Shown here one piece after another: positions 7,093-14,450 of a stretch of 19,407 nucleotides of DNA; the first letter of the stretch is position 1; the number at the start of each line of letters is the position of its first letter. The notes under the pieces were generated by a model. The model did not search any database. It saw only the letters and a program-made list of their open reading frames with translations, and was not told where the DNA came from. The position numbers were made by a program, and so were the translations under genes. The stretch comes from Nitrospirales bacterium (GTDB lineage Bacteria > Nitrospirota > Nitrospiria > Nitrospirales > UBA8639), in contig BQIY01000003.1 in NCBI GenBank assembly GCA_021604265.1, forward strand, positions 1 through 19,407, written 5' to 3'.

Positions 7093-7326
7093 ATGCCGAA
7101 ATCCATATATTCTAAGCGGCAAGAGCTGCTATGTAGCTTGCTTGTTGAAGCAAGGACAAAAGCCGGATTAACTCAACAGCAGGTTGCCGATGGACTAGGA
7201 CAGCCCCAGTCATTTGTGGCCAAGATTGAAGGTGGAGAGCGGCGGTTGGACGTGATCGAGTTTGTTGAACTCTGCGATCAATTAGAAGCTGATCCGATCA
7301 AACTTCTCAAAACACTGGTATCCTAA
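7093..7326 (+). CDS. XRE/Cro-type helix-turn-helix regulator
   Basis: The whole 77-residue protein is a single HTH_3 domain: LLVEARTKAGLTQQQVADGL (helices 1-2) and QPQSFVAKIEGGERRLDVIEFVELCDQL (recognition helix and last helices), in the usual spacing. It has no sensor or catalytic domain. Its start lies 50 bp from a perfect inverted repeat shared with the divergent TM2-protein gene, which makes local autoregulation likely. The ribosome binding site is weak (GAAG about 8 nt upstream). Antitoxin-like roles are possible for such small proteins, but no toxin-like partner is adjacent. Confidence 0.88.
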   Translation: MPKSIYSKRQELLCSLLVEARTKAGLTQQQVADGLGQPQSFVAKIEGGERRLDVIEFVELCDQLEADPIKLLKTLVS

Positions 7327-7491
7327 CTTAATTTCTTAAATAGCCGCTCTGACCCGCATACTGTCATTCGTTGCCAACAGCGTTTACACCGTCGCAATCT
7401 GTGGCCCGGCTTTTTCCGTCAATTGTTTTGCTAAAAAGCGTTACTCAGGCAGCTTTACCGCATTTCCGTGCACCAATGAGGCCCGTCTGTT

Positions 7492-8052
7492 TTACCTAAC
7501 CCAATATCGAATGGCTGGCCGTTCATAAAATTCCTGTGCGCAAGACTCGTGATCCCTTAAACAAGCTACGGCAATTCCTTCCAATGAAAATTCGAAGAAT
7601 CCGGTGATTTCATCAAGCCGGAAGGCGATCCATCCGCCTTCTTCAACCCCAGTAGAAAGAATGCCATCTTGGTGGATTGCCTGAAGCTGCTCTAGGCTCA
7701 TCCCAACTTTACCGCCACGTTTCGTTTGAAACGAAGACGAAGTCGTGGAAAGGGAAACTACTATGCCCTCATCATCCGCTTCAGCAACAACAATTGCGTC
7801 ATCGCTGCATAGTGAAACGGCATATCCTGTTTGATCTAAATATGGCAACGACGTGATGCCAACTTGATGTTCTTCTCGTAGTTCATCCACGGAATTTCCG
7901 ATTAGAATCGGCCCGATTTTTCCCTTGTCGATACCGCGTTCGAATTTACAATTTTGATCAGGCAAAACACTCAATTTTCTTTCCGATGCTGAAGCACAAC
8001 TGGTGCTTAAAAACGCAATCATCAGGACGGGAAAGAGTGCTCTGACAGTCAT
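7492..8052 (-). CDS. Secreted or lipoprotein-like protein of unknown function
   Basis: This 186-residue protein begins with a Sec signal peptide (R4 followed by hydrophobic ALFPVLMIAFLSTSC). Cys19 sits in an imperfect lipobox (L-S-T-S-C); alternatively signal peptidase I could cut after ASA at 20-22. The mature part repeats a motif twice, KIGPILIGNSVDEL and GKVGMSLEQLQAI, of the kind found in small periplasmic domains with an 'iGMs.eel' turn. Four further cysteines (C34, C82, C164, C172) could form disulfides. AAGGAA lies about 8 nt before the ATG. Its 5' end is divergent from a membrane-protein gene. I do not know its function. Confidence 0.75.
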   Translation of the reverse strand: MTVRALFPVLMIAFLSTSCASASERKLSVLPDQNCKFERGIDKGKIGPILIGNSVDELREEHQVGITSLPYLDQTGYAVSLCSDDAIVVAEADDEGIVVSLSTTSSSFQTKRGGKVGMSLEQLQAIHQDGILSTGVEEGGWIAFRLDEITGFFEFSLEGIAVACLRDHESCAQEFYERPAIRYWVR

Positions 8053-8254
8053 AATCGGAATTTCCTTAGTTGCGGGTACTAATAATCGTAGAGGGCGAAT
8101 GACCGCAAAGGCCCATTATTGTTCTGTCGGCGGTGCAGTTGGCCAACTCCAGCCTGCAAGCGGACACTGCAAATTGAAACTTAGACACTACCTTGGATTT
8201 TGGTCAATTGCCTTAGGTTCAATCCAGCAGTATCATACACCCAAAGGGGTGGTG

Positions 8255-9502
8255 ATGTTTAAGCGGGCACGATACTTCCGATGGGGCATATTGGCCATCA
8301 CTGTTTTTGTTGAAGCTCTAGCCTTCTGGTTCGGCGGACCGCAAGCGGGAACAGGCGAAACTTTTTTAAGCTCCGTTTTGTTAAAACTCTATCATCCAAT
8401 GTCGTGGACATGGGTAGGTTGGGCGTCATTGAGCATGGCGTGGCTTTGGACTGAATTGGCTTTTTCGTTCTACTCTAACGGTCGACGTACTCGCGCATTG
8501 TTGAAACGAAATAATCACGAGAAACTGATTTTTGACACAGGCGTGCATTGGCTCGTGTTGTTGAGGGATATTCACCTCAACCAGTTGAATGATGGTGAAA
8601 AAGGACGGTTAGAAGAAGTCTTATTTCTTAAAGACAAAAAACGTTCGTTTGCATGGCACGCAATCTGGTGGCCAGTTCTAATGGCTTCGCTAACGCTTCT
8701 CTATTTTGTTGGATGGGTGGCATGGTCAATAAGAAGCGTGCCAGAAAGTTCCGAAACATGGTCGACTGCTTTGCGTGAAACATTGAACAACCAGTCATTG
8801 AGTTCGAACACGTTTGTGTTCGAAGCTCTGGAAAATCTTCTGGTCTCGATTCCCGATTGGCTCGAAACTTGTTACCAAATTGCCCGAGAAGATACGGCCC
8901 TGACACTGGGTGTTGGTGTTATTCTGTGGCTTTTGGTTAGGACGCTTTCACGAATAACGAGGCGCTTGCCCATAGTACCTGTCCTTTTGCGCTTTGGGGC
9001 GCGATTAGTTCTTTTGGTAGGTGTGTTTGCTGCTCTATCTACAAAGTGGTTTGACTGGTTGTCACCGGTTTACACCTTGATGCCTAACCATGGTCTCATA
9101 GCTCTGGGTTTCCTTCCTCTTACTCTGGCTAGTGCATTCTACTTTCCACACATATTATTTTGGAGTAGTTGGCGTTACGCAATTATTCGCGACACAGAAA
9201 CACATGATGCAACGCTAATGACACTTGGAGGGGTATTTAATAACCTCCAGCAGAGGATCAATTTACAACGAATAGTTGATACAGATATTCAGCAATGGTG
9301 GTGGCAAAGAATCTTTGATGTTGGTGACATTGACTTAAAAGAAATGGGTGGGGGAGAGCCTGAACGAATTCGCCACATATTCGGCCCTAACCGGATGCTT
9401 GATGAAATTCGAAGTGCTATTAGGGAGAGTAAAAAGCGTTCACCGCGCAAGTCAGAGTTTGAAAATAGCGTCGATGTGCCTCAAGAAAAGCCCGCTATGT
9501 AA
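8255..9502 (+). CDS. Six-helix integral membrane protein, unknown function
   Basis: From ATG 8255 the product is 415 residues. Likely membrane helices lie at about 10-28, 50-72, 136-158, 214-232, 243-263 and 280-303, with a polar loop at 75-132 and a soluble C-terminal tail of about 110 residues ending in a basic and acidic stretch. GGGG at 8246-8249 supports this start. The frame is open back to 8003, but that extension would overlap the oppositely transcribed lipoprotein-like gene and has no ribosome binding site. Tryptophan content is high. I recognise no domain. It is 91 bp upstream of the WG-repeat gene, so the two may be co-transcribed. Confidence 0.75.
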   Translation: MFKRARYFRWGILAITVFVEALAFWFGGPQAGTGETFLSSVLLKLYHPMSWTWVGWASLSMAWLWTELAFSFYSNGRRTRALLKRNNHEKLIFDTGVHWLVLLRDIHLNQLNDGEKGRLEEVLFLKDKKRSFAWHAIWWPVLMASLTLLYFVGWVAWSIRSVPESSETWSTALRETLNNQSLSSNTFVFEALENLLVSIPDWLETCYQIAREDTALTLGVGVILWLLVRTLSRITRRLPIVPVLLRFGARLVLLVGVFAALSTKWFDWLSPVYTLMPNHGLIALGFLPLTLASAFYFPHILFWSSWRYAIIRDTETHDATLMTLGGVFNNLQQRINLQRIVDTDIQQWWWQRIFDVGDIDLKEMGGGEPERIRHIFGPNRMLDEIRSAIRESKKRSPRKSEFENSVDVPQEKPAM

Positions 9503-9593
9503 GCTTCAAACCAGCCAAGCTTTCAGGTGGGTAGGGTAACTTCAAGAACAGTTCTGAGTTGTCAAAACCTCAATATTCGCATAGGTGCCGACG

Positions 9594-11453
9594 ATGAGAC
9601 TAATAGCCCTTACCCTTATAGCTGCATTGGGTTTTATCGCCTCTCCTGTAGTTTATGCAGAGGAACAATCAAACTTGCTACGACGGTGTGGCAAAACAGC
9701 TTTTGATTTGTGCGGCTACATTGATGCAGCAATATGGGAAAAAGATAGGCGGGAAGTTTTCGTTATTGATCCTGTATTCGAACTCGCGAGAAAGTTCTCA
9801 GAAGGACTAGCGGCAGTCCGAGTTGAAGGAAAGTACGGTTACATTAATCCTTCCGGAAAAATCGTCATCGAACCCAAATTTGACCAAGCGGGAGATTTCG
9901 ATCAAGGCTTGGCGGTGGTTGGTGATGGGAAAGCGTTCGGGATAATTAACCGATCAGGGGATTATGTTGTTGAACCTTTATTTGCACAAGCCTTAATATT
10001 CAGTGATCAGATCATATTGGGCATCCCTGCGGCAAACTCAGATTTTGGCTGGCCAAGCTCTTTTAGGTATTCCATTAGTGATGCCGGAATGTATCATATT
10101 AATGACGGTTGGATCACGGAAAGAAAATACAACTTTGAGGAATTCGATAATTCAGAAAGAGACCTGATCTGGGCGCAGGCGCTGCAAGATAACCCGGGAA
10201 CACGGAACGGTTTGTACGGCCTCATGCGAATAGACGGAAGTTGGTTGATCGACCCTCAATACACCTATGTGACTAAGGTTAAATATAATCGGGCGCCCGT
10301 TCGAAAAAGAATTGATGGCAACACAGTCTCAGGTGCAGTTGATGGCAACGGCAATGAAGTTATCCCTTTCGTTTTTGATTATCTGACCCATTGGCACGAC
10401 GGTTATCTATTAGCTGGTGAGGGTGATTATCGTAATCGAAAATTTGGGATTGTTAATCAAGATGGGGAGCTTTTGGCCGGTCGCTATTTTGACGAAATAG
10501 AACGCCCTAATCGATACAAAATTCCGCATCGGAAGCAGGACTACTTTTCAGTCAAAGATGGCGATGAGTGGAAAAGTCTCTTGAAAGATGGCGCTTTGCT
10601 ACCTGACCAGCGCGTTGGGAAAGTCTTTCTGACCTGTGAAAAATTTCAAATCCTTTACGCGGTGAATGGGTATGAATTGAAGCCAATAAACATGGCTTTG
10701 CCAGCAGTTTGGTTTGAAAAACCGTTGTTCCCATACACAAATCGACGATGTGACCCGCCTCCGTTCCTCATTCGAGGGGGCAATTATGGAGCGATGTTAG
10801 AGGACGGTTCAGTGTTTGGCGGATTCTTCGAGAATAGCAGGGGGTTTTTCGGAACGCATCGCTGGGTTCGCGTTAGCGGCAAATGGGGTCTGGTGGATGC
10901 TAACGGCGATTTTGCTGTCGAGCCGATCTACGATTTAATTGACAATGAAAAAGGATACATGACGGATCAAAGTCTTCCGTCTGCCAAGGCCACTACAACG
11001 TATAAAGTCAGTATCGGTGATGAGGTCTATCGTTTGCGGTTTACCAATGGCGTGTATAAGCAGGAGCCCTATACTAAACCCAAAGAGGATCGAAGTCGAC
11101 TTCTAAGATGCAAAGAGGGGCTGAGAATAAAATCCGAAGATGGCTTATGGGGCATAGTTGATGAAAATGGTGATGACCTAATTCCACCCAAATATAGAGC
11201 CATTTCCTGTTTCCGTAGCGGCTTAGTGTGGGCGCCAGATGATGCACGACGTAAATGGTGCCCCATTGATCGTTATGGATATCAAAGGTCAGCGCCCGTC
11301 TGTAGAGACTCTTATTATCCTAGTTTTCAATCTCACACTGATCCTGAAAGGTTTCATGATGACCCATACGAGAGCAATGTGCTTTGGGTAAGGGCGTGGC
11401 TGGATTACGGAGAAGGGCGGCGCAATGAAGAGCCGAAATTGATTCCTTGGTAG
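9594..11453 (+). CDS. Secreted WG-repeat protein
   Basis: This 619-residue protein has an N-terminal signal peptide (RLIALTLIAALGFIASPVVYA, cut likely after Ala22). Several WG-type repeats follow, each with a [K/A]-[W/Y/F]-G-[Y/I/L] core, a N/D-G turn and a [IV]-x-P-x-[F/Y] strand: about 76-96, 111-131, 205-225, 282-302, 425-450 and 510-545. Such repeats build beta-propeller-like extracytoplasmic surfaces. The enzyme or ligand is unknown. I prefer ATG 9594 with AGG 8 nt upstream over GTG 9585, which lacks a site. The acidic, aromatic-rich C-terminus (SNVLWVRAWLDYGEG) is not part of a repeat. It may share a transcript with the preceding membrane-protein gene. Confidence 0.82.
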   Translation: MRLIALTLIAALGFIASPVVYAEEQSNLLRRCGKTAFDLCGYIDAAIWEKDRREVFVIDPVFELARKFSEGLAAVRVEGKYGYINPSGKIVIEPKFDQAGDFDQGLAVVGDGKAFGIINRSGDYVVEPLFAQALIFSDQIILGIPAANSDFGWPSSFRYSISDAGMYHINDGWITERKYNFEEFDNSERDLIWAQALQDNPGTRNGLYGLMRIDGSWLIDPQYTYVTKVKYNRAPVRKRIDGNTVSGAVDGNGNEVIPFVFDYLTHWHDGYLLAGEGDYRNRKFGIVNQDGELLAGRYFDEIERPNRYKIPHRKQDYFSVKDGDEWKSLLKDGALLPDQRVGKVFLTCEKFQILYAVNGYELKPINMALPAVWFEKPLFPYTNRRCDPPPFLIRGGNYGAMLEDGSVFGGFFENSRGFFGTHRWVRVSGKWGLVDANGDFAVEPIYDLIDNEKGYMTDQSLPSAKATTTYKVSIGDEVYRLRFTNGVYKQEPYTKPKEDRSRLLRCKEGLRIKSEDGLWGIVDENGDDLIPPKYRAISCFRSGLVWAPDDARRKWCPIDRYGYQRSAPVCRDSYYPSFQSHTDPERFHDDPYESNVLWVRAWLDYGEGRRNEEPKLIPW

Positions 11454-11543
11454 TAGGTTTCGTATCAATGGAATTCAATTGTAAGTATCGTCGGGTGATG
11501 GTTTAAAAGGAGATTGACCATCAATTATGCGCCATAAGGAGAT

Positions 11544-11566
11544 GTTCAGAACGTTGCGTTCTGAAC
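11544..11566. repeat. Perfect 10-bp hairpin spanning the stop codon of the 112-residue gene
   Basis: GTTCAGAACG (11544-11553) and CGTTCTGAAC (11557-11566) flank a 3-nt loop. The minus-strand stop codon (11546-11548) is inside one arm. There is no T run on either strand, so it is not a textbook intrinsic terminator. It lies between two convergent genes and may stabilise or end both transcripts. Confidence 0.6.
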
Positions 11567-11884
11567 GGCGAGATAGGTTGAAACCATAACTGAAAATGCA
11601 ACAATACTCAGTGACAATCCGAAGACCGGCCACAGGATTCGCGAGACAATAGGTGCGTTTGCTTCCGTGACTTCAAAAGCAGCAGTCAAAAAAGGAAACG
11701 CCAATAAAAACATAATCAATGTGTGTAGTTCTGCGTTTGAAGCGATATCCATTACCCCGCAATTCCAAGAATCATTTTGGTGGCATGCAAGGCCAAAAAT
11801 GCCAAAAAAATAGGCGAGCACAGTGCCAATAAGGAGACCGGCGAGTCTGTAACCTAACAAAACCAAGCGAAGGTACTTTCGCAT
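11546..11884 (-). CDS. Small three-helix membrane protein, unknown
   Basis: Starting at ATG 11884, with GGAG 6-10 nt upstream, the product is 112 residues. Hydrophobic helices lie at about 8-32, 53-72 and 83-106. Cys34 and Cys42 flank a polar HQNDSWN loop and could form a disulfide if that loop is periplasmic. The frame is open upstream to 12001, but that part is polar, unlike the rest and without a ribosome binding site. It is the last of a minus-strand series behind the SRAP gene and is separated from the next by 187 bp. I do not recognise it. Confidence 0.6.
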   Translation of the reverse strand: MRKYLRLVLLGYRLAGLLIGTVLAYFFGIFGLACHQNDSWNCGVMDIASNAELHTLIMFLLAFPFLTAAFEVTEANAPIVSRILWPVFGLSLSIVAFSVMVSTYLAVQNATF

Positions 11885-12071
11885 ACTCACTCCACGCGAT
11901 GGACGTAAGATAACACGCATTATTCGAAGAGAAGTTGCTTGGCAACAGTTGCGATTAACCCTATGTGCCGCCGCCAGTGCCCAATAAGAATTCGACTGCA
12001 TTCATCCGTCACTCATACAGGAGGCAGATTTTTTGGAGTCCTCATTCAGTTATAGCGTGCTCAGGCCATTA

Positions 12072-12461
12072 TTATTGCGGTCGGATCGAATCGATAAGTT
12101 CTCTCAAAAACTGAATTGTGAGTTCAATAGCATTCAGCAAAAAATCAACTTCGTAATAATTGGCAATAAACACAATTCCGAGAAGTGCCACTAAGATTAA
12201 GGCTAACATAGCCATTACGCCTTGGGTGAAGTCAGATGTGTAAGCTTCTAGAACACCGATTCGGATGATGCGAATTCTAGAAACAATAATTGCTATTACC
12301 ACGCTAACCGGAAGCAAGTAGTCTGACGGAATTCTCGGAAATTGGTCTATGTAAGCCATACATGCGATTAACAGTAGAATGATAATTCCAGTCAGATAAA
12401 AGACTGACATCCATCTTGCTATCTTGTCGTCGTTTATTTCTGATTTTTTAAACCACTCCAT
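12072..12461 (-). CDS. Three-helix membrane protein in an operon with the SRAP gene
   Basis: The 129-residue product has a short charged N-terminus and helices at about 18-37, 48-68 and 81-101, with an amphipathic C-terminal helix (AIELTIQFLRELIDSI). ATG 12461 has GGAGG 6 nt upstream; a GTG at 12467 overlaps that site and is less likely. The start lies 14 nt after the SRAP stop, so the two are almost surely co-transcribed. No family is recognised, and no catalytic motif is visible. A membrane partner for an abasic-site protein is not an established theme. Confidence 0.7.
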   Translation of the reverse strand: MEWFKKSEINDDKIARWMSVFYLTGIIILLLIACMAYIDQFPRIPSDYLLPVSVVIAIIVSRIRIIRIGVLEAYTSDFTQGVMAMLALILVALLGIVFIANYYEVDFLLNAIELTIQFLRELIDSIRPQ

Positions 12462-12475
12462 TGTCACCCTCCCAT

Positions 12476-13156
12476 TTATGTCTCTTCATTCGGTTCAACA
12501 CACTCTTCCCCCTGATTGCGGGTGTTGTTTACGTAAGCACTAACCTTATGGGATGTCATCCATTCTGACGGACACGGGTTTAGCAGATCAATGACTTCTT
12601 CCGGTGGGGCATTGAACCAAGCATCAAGTTGATCCTCGCCAAGAATAACTGGCATCCGATCATGTATCGCCTCCATAAACTCATTTGGTTCACAGGTGAT
12701 CGTTGTGCAGGTTAGCATCACTTCTCCCGTTTCCGGGTCTGTCCATTCATCCCAAAGCCCAGCCATGCGGAAGGCGGGTTCTTTTGTCGGATAGATGTAG
12801 AATGGTGGGTCGCCTTTTTTGCGGGGGTGCTTCCATTCAAAGAAGTTCATCGGGATGATGCAGCGTTGACCCTTTTTCCATGCAGTGCGGAAAGATGCTT
12901 TTTCAATGACGGTTTCTGCACGCGCATTATGGGTGCCGAATTTCTTTTCTGAAAGGGGCTTCTTCCACCAACTAGGGACGATATCCCATCGCGCCTTTTC
13001 GATGACACGGCCGTTATCAGTTTCACGGACTAGATGAACAGTAGTTGTCGGAGCAATGTTATAGCAAGGCTGCAAATTGGAGGTGGGCACGCCAGTTATG
13101 CCTGATAACTCACATATCTCAGCCCATGTTAAGCTCTGATCTCCGCGTCCACACAT
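12476..13156 (-). CDS. SRAP-domain protein (HMCES/YedK family), abasic-site DNA crosslinker
   Basis: This 226-residue protein belongs to the SOS-response-associated peptidase family. Members form a thiazolidine crosslink between the N-terminal amine and thiol of Cys2 and abasic sites in single-stranded DNA, protecting them from strand breakage. All key elements are seen: Met-Cys2-Gly-Arg, NIAPT (Asn33), the HNARAE segment (Asn77), FFEW (Glu107), HDRMPV (His165) and the C-terminal VSAYVNNTRNQGEECVEP. AAGGAA stands just before the ATG. It is about 630 bp from the divergently transcribed imuA, with two small genes between, and co-transcribed with a downstream membrane-protein gene. The family is often SOS-linked, but I see no LexA box in its upstream region. 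Confidence 0.95.
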   Translation of the reverse strand: MCGRGDQSLTWAEICELSGITGVPTSNLQPCYNIAPTTTVHLVRETDNGRVIEKARWDIVPSWWKKPLSEKKFGTHNARAETVIEKASFRTAWKKGQRCIIPMNFFEWKHPRKKGDPPFYIYPTKEPAFRMAGLWDEWTDPETGEVMLTCTTITCEPNEFMEAIHDRMPVILGEDQLDAWFNAPPEEVIDLLNPCPSEWMTSHKVSAYVNNTRNQGEECVEPNEET

Positions 13157-13272
13157 ATTTCCTTCAGCTTTGATAAGACATGGTTGATGAAACGTCTAAC
13201 ATGTTTGCACTTCTAAAAAGTCTGTTGAGTTTTATAATCATGGGCTTCGTTAATTGCAGATATGAATTGGGG

Positions 13273-13533
13273 TCATTTTTTTGGAGTTGTTGGAGAATAT
13301 TTTTTCAGTTCTTCTGCCAGCGGTACGTCGTCGATATTAAAATTCATGTCTGGGTTTGTGAAGGCATCCTTTCTATTTGGAACCATCAGGCTTTTGTCTT
13401 GATTACGATGAGTTAGGATAATTTTTTCAATCGCCCATGACATAGTTTTCCCATGAGTGTTTGCAATTGCCGCAACGTATTCCTTGGCTTCATCAGAAAG
13501 ATTCACAGTTATTCTTGCTCTATTTGTCGGCAT
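13273..13533 (-). CDS. Ribbon-helix-helix (CopG/Arc-like) protein
   Basis: The 86-residue product starts with a typical RHH fold: strand RARITVNL (5-12), helix DEAKEYVAAIANTHGK (14-29) and helix TMSWAIEKIILTHRN (30-44). A longer polar tail follows (MVPNRKDAFTNPDMNFNIDDVPLAEELKKY). RHH proteins dimerise through the strand and bind DNA, often as repressors or antitoxins; the tail might bind a partner. ATG 13533 overlaps the upstream small gene by 14 nt, so translation is probably coupled. A TTG at 13548 would add five residues. A 116-bp gap separates it from the SRAP gene. No toxin fold is recognisable next to it. Confidence 0.7.
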   Translation of the reverse strand: MPTNRARITVNLSDEAKEYVAAIANTHGKTMSWAIEKIILTHRNQDKSLMVPNRKDAFTNPDMNFNIDDVPLAEELKKYSPTTPKK

Positions 13534-13726
13534 TTTTGACTTTTCCAATTATTTCTCTTGTTGCCAGAACAATTTCCACCGTCACAAATACGATCAAGAA
13601 TAAAATTGCTGTTTGTTGCAAGGCGTTCCCTGCAAGTGGAATATTTCCCATGGTGACAGGGAATACTGCTTCCAACATGATCAGCACTAGGCCAACAGCA
13701 GCGGCAATGCGATAAAATTGCTGCAT
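13520..13726 (-). CDS. Tiny two-helix membrane protein
   Basis: The 68-residue product has two hydrophobic helices (about 5-25 and 36-55) joined by a short PVTMGNIPLAGN turn, and a basic C-terminal end (REIIGKVKNADK). AGGAGG 6 nt before ATG 13726 is the best ribosome binding site in this part of the window and argues that this frame is real. It overlaps the downstream RHH gene. The architecture resembles small holin-like or membrane-toxin proteins, but no family is recognised. It is divergent from imuA with only 61 bp between starts. Confidence 0.7.
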   Translation of the reverse strand: MQQFYRIAAAVGLVLIMLEAVFPVTMGNIPLAGNALQQTAILFLIVFVTVEIVLATREIIGKVKNADK

Positions 13727-13730
13727 TTAA

Positions 13731-13754
13731 TCCTCCTACTATAAGGTAGAAGGA
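13731..13754. promoter_or_regulatory. Inverted repeat between the tiny membrane gene and imuA
   Basis: TCCTCCTAC (13731-13739) and GTAGAAGGA (13746-13754) pair with one mismatch across a 6-nt centre (TATAAG). The left arm contains the ribosome binding site of the minus-strand gene, so a bound protein or folded RNA could block translation or transcription. The RHH product of that transcript is a possible ligand. Confidence 0.45.
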
Positions 13755-13784
13755 TCTAATCAAGAGCCTCTTAACAAAAAGCTA

Positions 13785-13799
13785 ACGGTGCAGCACCGT
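13785..13799. promoter_or_regulatory. Perfect 15-nt palindrome over the imuA start codon
   Basis: ACGGTGC and GCACCGT flank a single A. The proposed GTG start (13788-13790) is inside the left arm. It could be an operator or a start-occluding hairpin. It does not resemble the alphaproteobacterial LexA box. Confidence 0.55.
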
Positions 13800-14450
13800 C
13801 AATCTTTGCGCTCTTCAGATTCATATCTTGACTCCCAAACTGCCAGATGTCCATATTCGGGCGTGAACAAAGCAAGAACAAATAGATTTCTGCCTGAACT
13901 AAAGCGGGGACGAGTCCACGAATTAAGCGGGCCTAGCGCCTTGGCGTTTTCACTCCTCATGGTGAAGCCGGGTGAGACAATGCTGTGTGGTCCACCGTAT
14001 TCGCTTTCATCGTTACACCCGGAAAGTGTCGCTCAATTTTGTGACCCTAATGCATTCCTGTTTGTACCCTGTCCGTTGAGTGCAGATGTTCTATGGGCGG
14101 CGGAGACTGCCCTTCGATCTGGCAGTGTTAAAAACGTCATCATCATTGCGGAGCGAAGTCCGGGTCTAACGAACTTTCGACGACTTCAACTTGCGGCGCT
14201 TAATGGAAAGTCTCTTGGTCTGATGATTGTTGACAAGCCTGCCCACAGCACGGCGGCAGAGACACGGTGGCATTGCACACCAGTTGTTACAGATGAACTT
14301 GGGGAAGTTCGTTTTCATGCATCGCTTTACAAAAACAAAAAAGGAACCATTGGGAGTTGGGTCGTAAATGTCCTTGGGGAAGAGAATACTTTGCATCTGG
14401 ATGCCAAGCCTGCCGGTGAACCGGTTTGGCCGGGCCGGGTTGCCGGTTGA
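13788..14450 (+). CDS. imuA: ImuA, accessory protein of the ImuB-DnaE2 mutasome
   Basis: The 220-residue protein shows ImuA landmarks: GRVHELSGPSALAF (41-54), where RecA relatives have their core strand, VLWAAETALRSG (101-112) and NFRRLQLAALNGKSLGLMIV (128-147). ImuA resembles RecA without a working Walker A loop, and none is visible here. With ImuB and DnaE2 it carries out error-prone lesion bypass; ImuA-type proteins help recruit the complex. The frame opens upstream but GTG 13788 is the first plausible start. No ribosome binding site is seen, and the N-terminal 25 residues are unlike the family, so a later start such as GTG 13863 is possible. It overlaps imuB by 83 nt. Confidence 0.85.
   Translation: MQHRQSLRSSDSYLDSQTARCPYSGVNKARTNRFLPELKRGRVHELSGPSALAFSLLMVKPGETMLCGPPYSLSSLHPESVAQFCDPNAFLFVPCPLSADVLWAAETALRSGSVKNVIIIAERSPGLTNFRRLQLAALNGKSLGLMIVDKPAHSTAAETRWHCTPVVTDELGEVRFHASLYKNKKGTIGSWVVNVLGEENTLHLDAKPAGEPVWPGRVAG

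Noticed and set aside
8003..8254. N-terminal extension of the six-helix membrane protein
   Set aside because: It overlaps the opposite-strand lipoprotein-like gene at its 5' end, has no ribosome binding site, and GGGG directly precedes ATG 8255.
11527..11583. 18-codon frame with AAGGAG upstream
   Set aside because: The spacing is long, the frame runs through the perfect hairpin, and nothing in the peptide suggests a gene.
11885..12001. 39-residue N-terminal extension of the small three-helix protein
   Set aside because: The extension is polar and arginine-rich without membrane character, and GGAG lies just before ATG 11884.
13509..13763. 84-residue minus-strand frame overlapping the tiny membrane gene
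   Set aside because: It shares the same bases in another frame; only the 68-residue frame has the AGGAGG site and a coherent two-helix sequence.
13157..13800. LexA box for the imu and SRAP genes
   Set aside because: GTTC at 13626 and GAAC at several places have no second half site at the N7 spacing.
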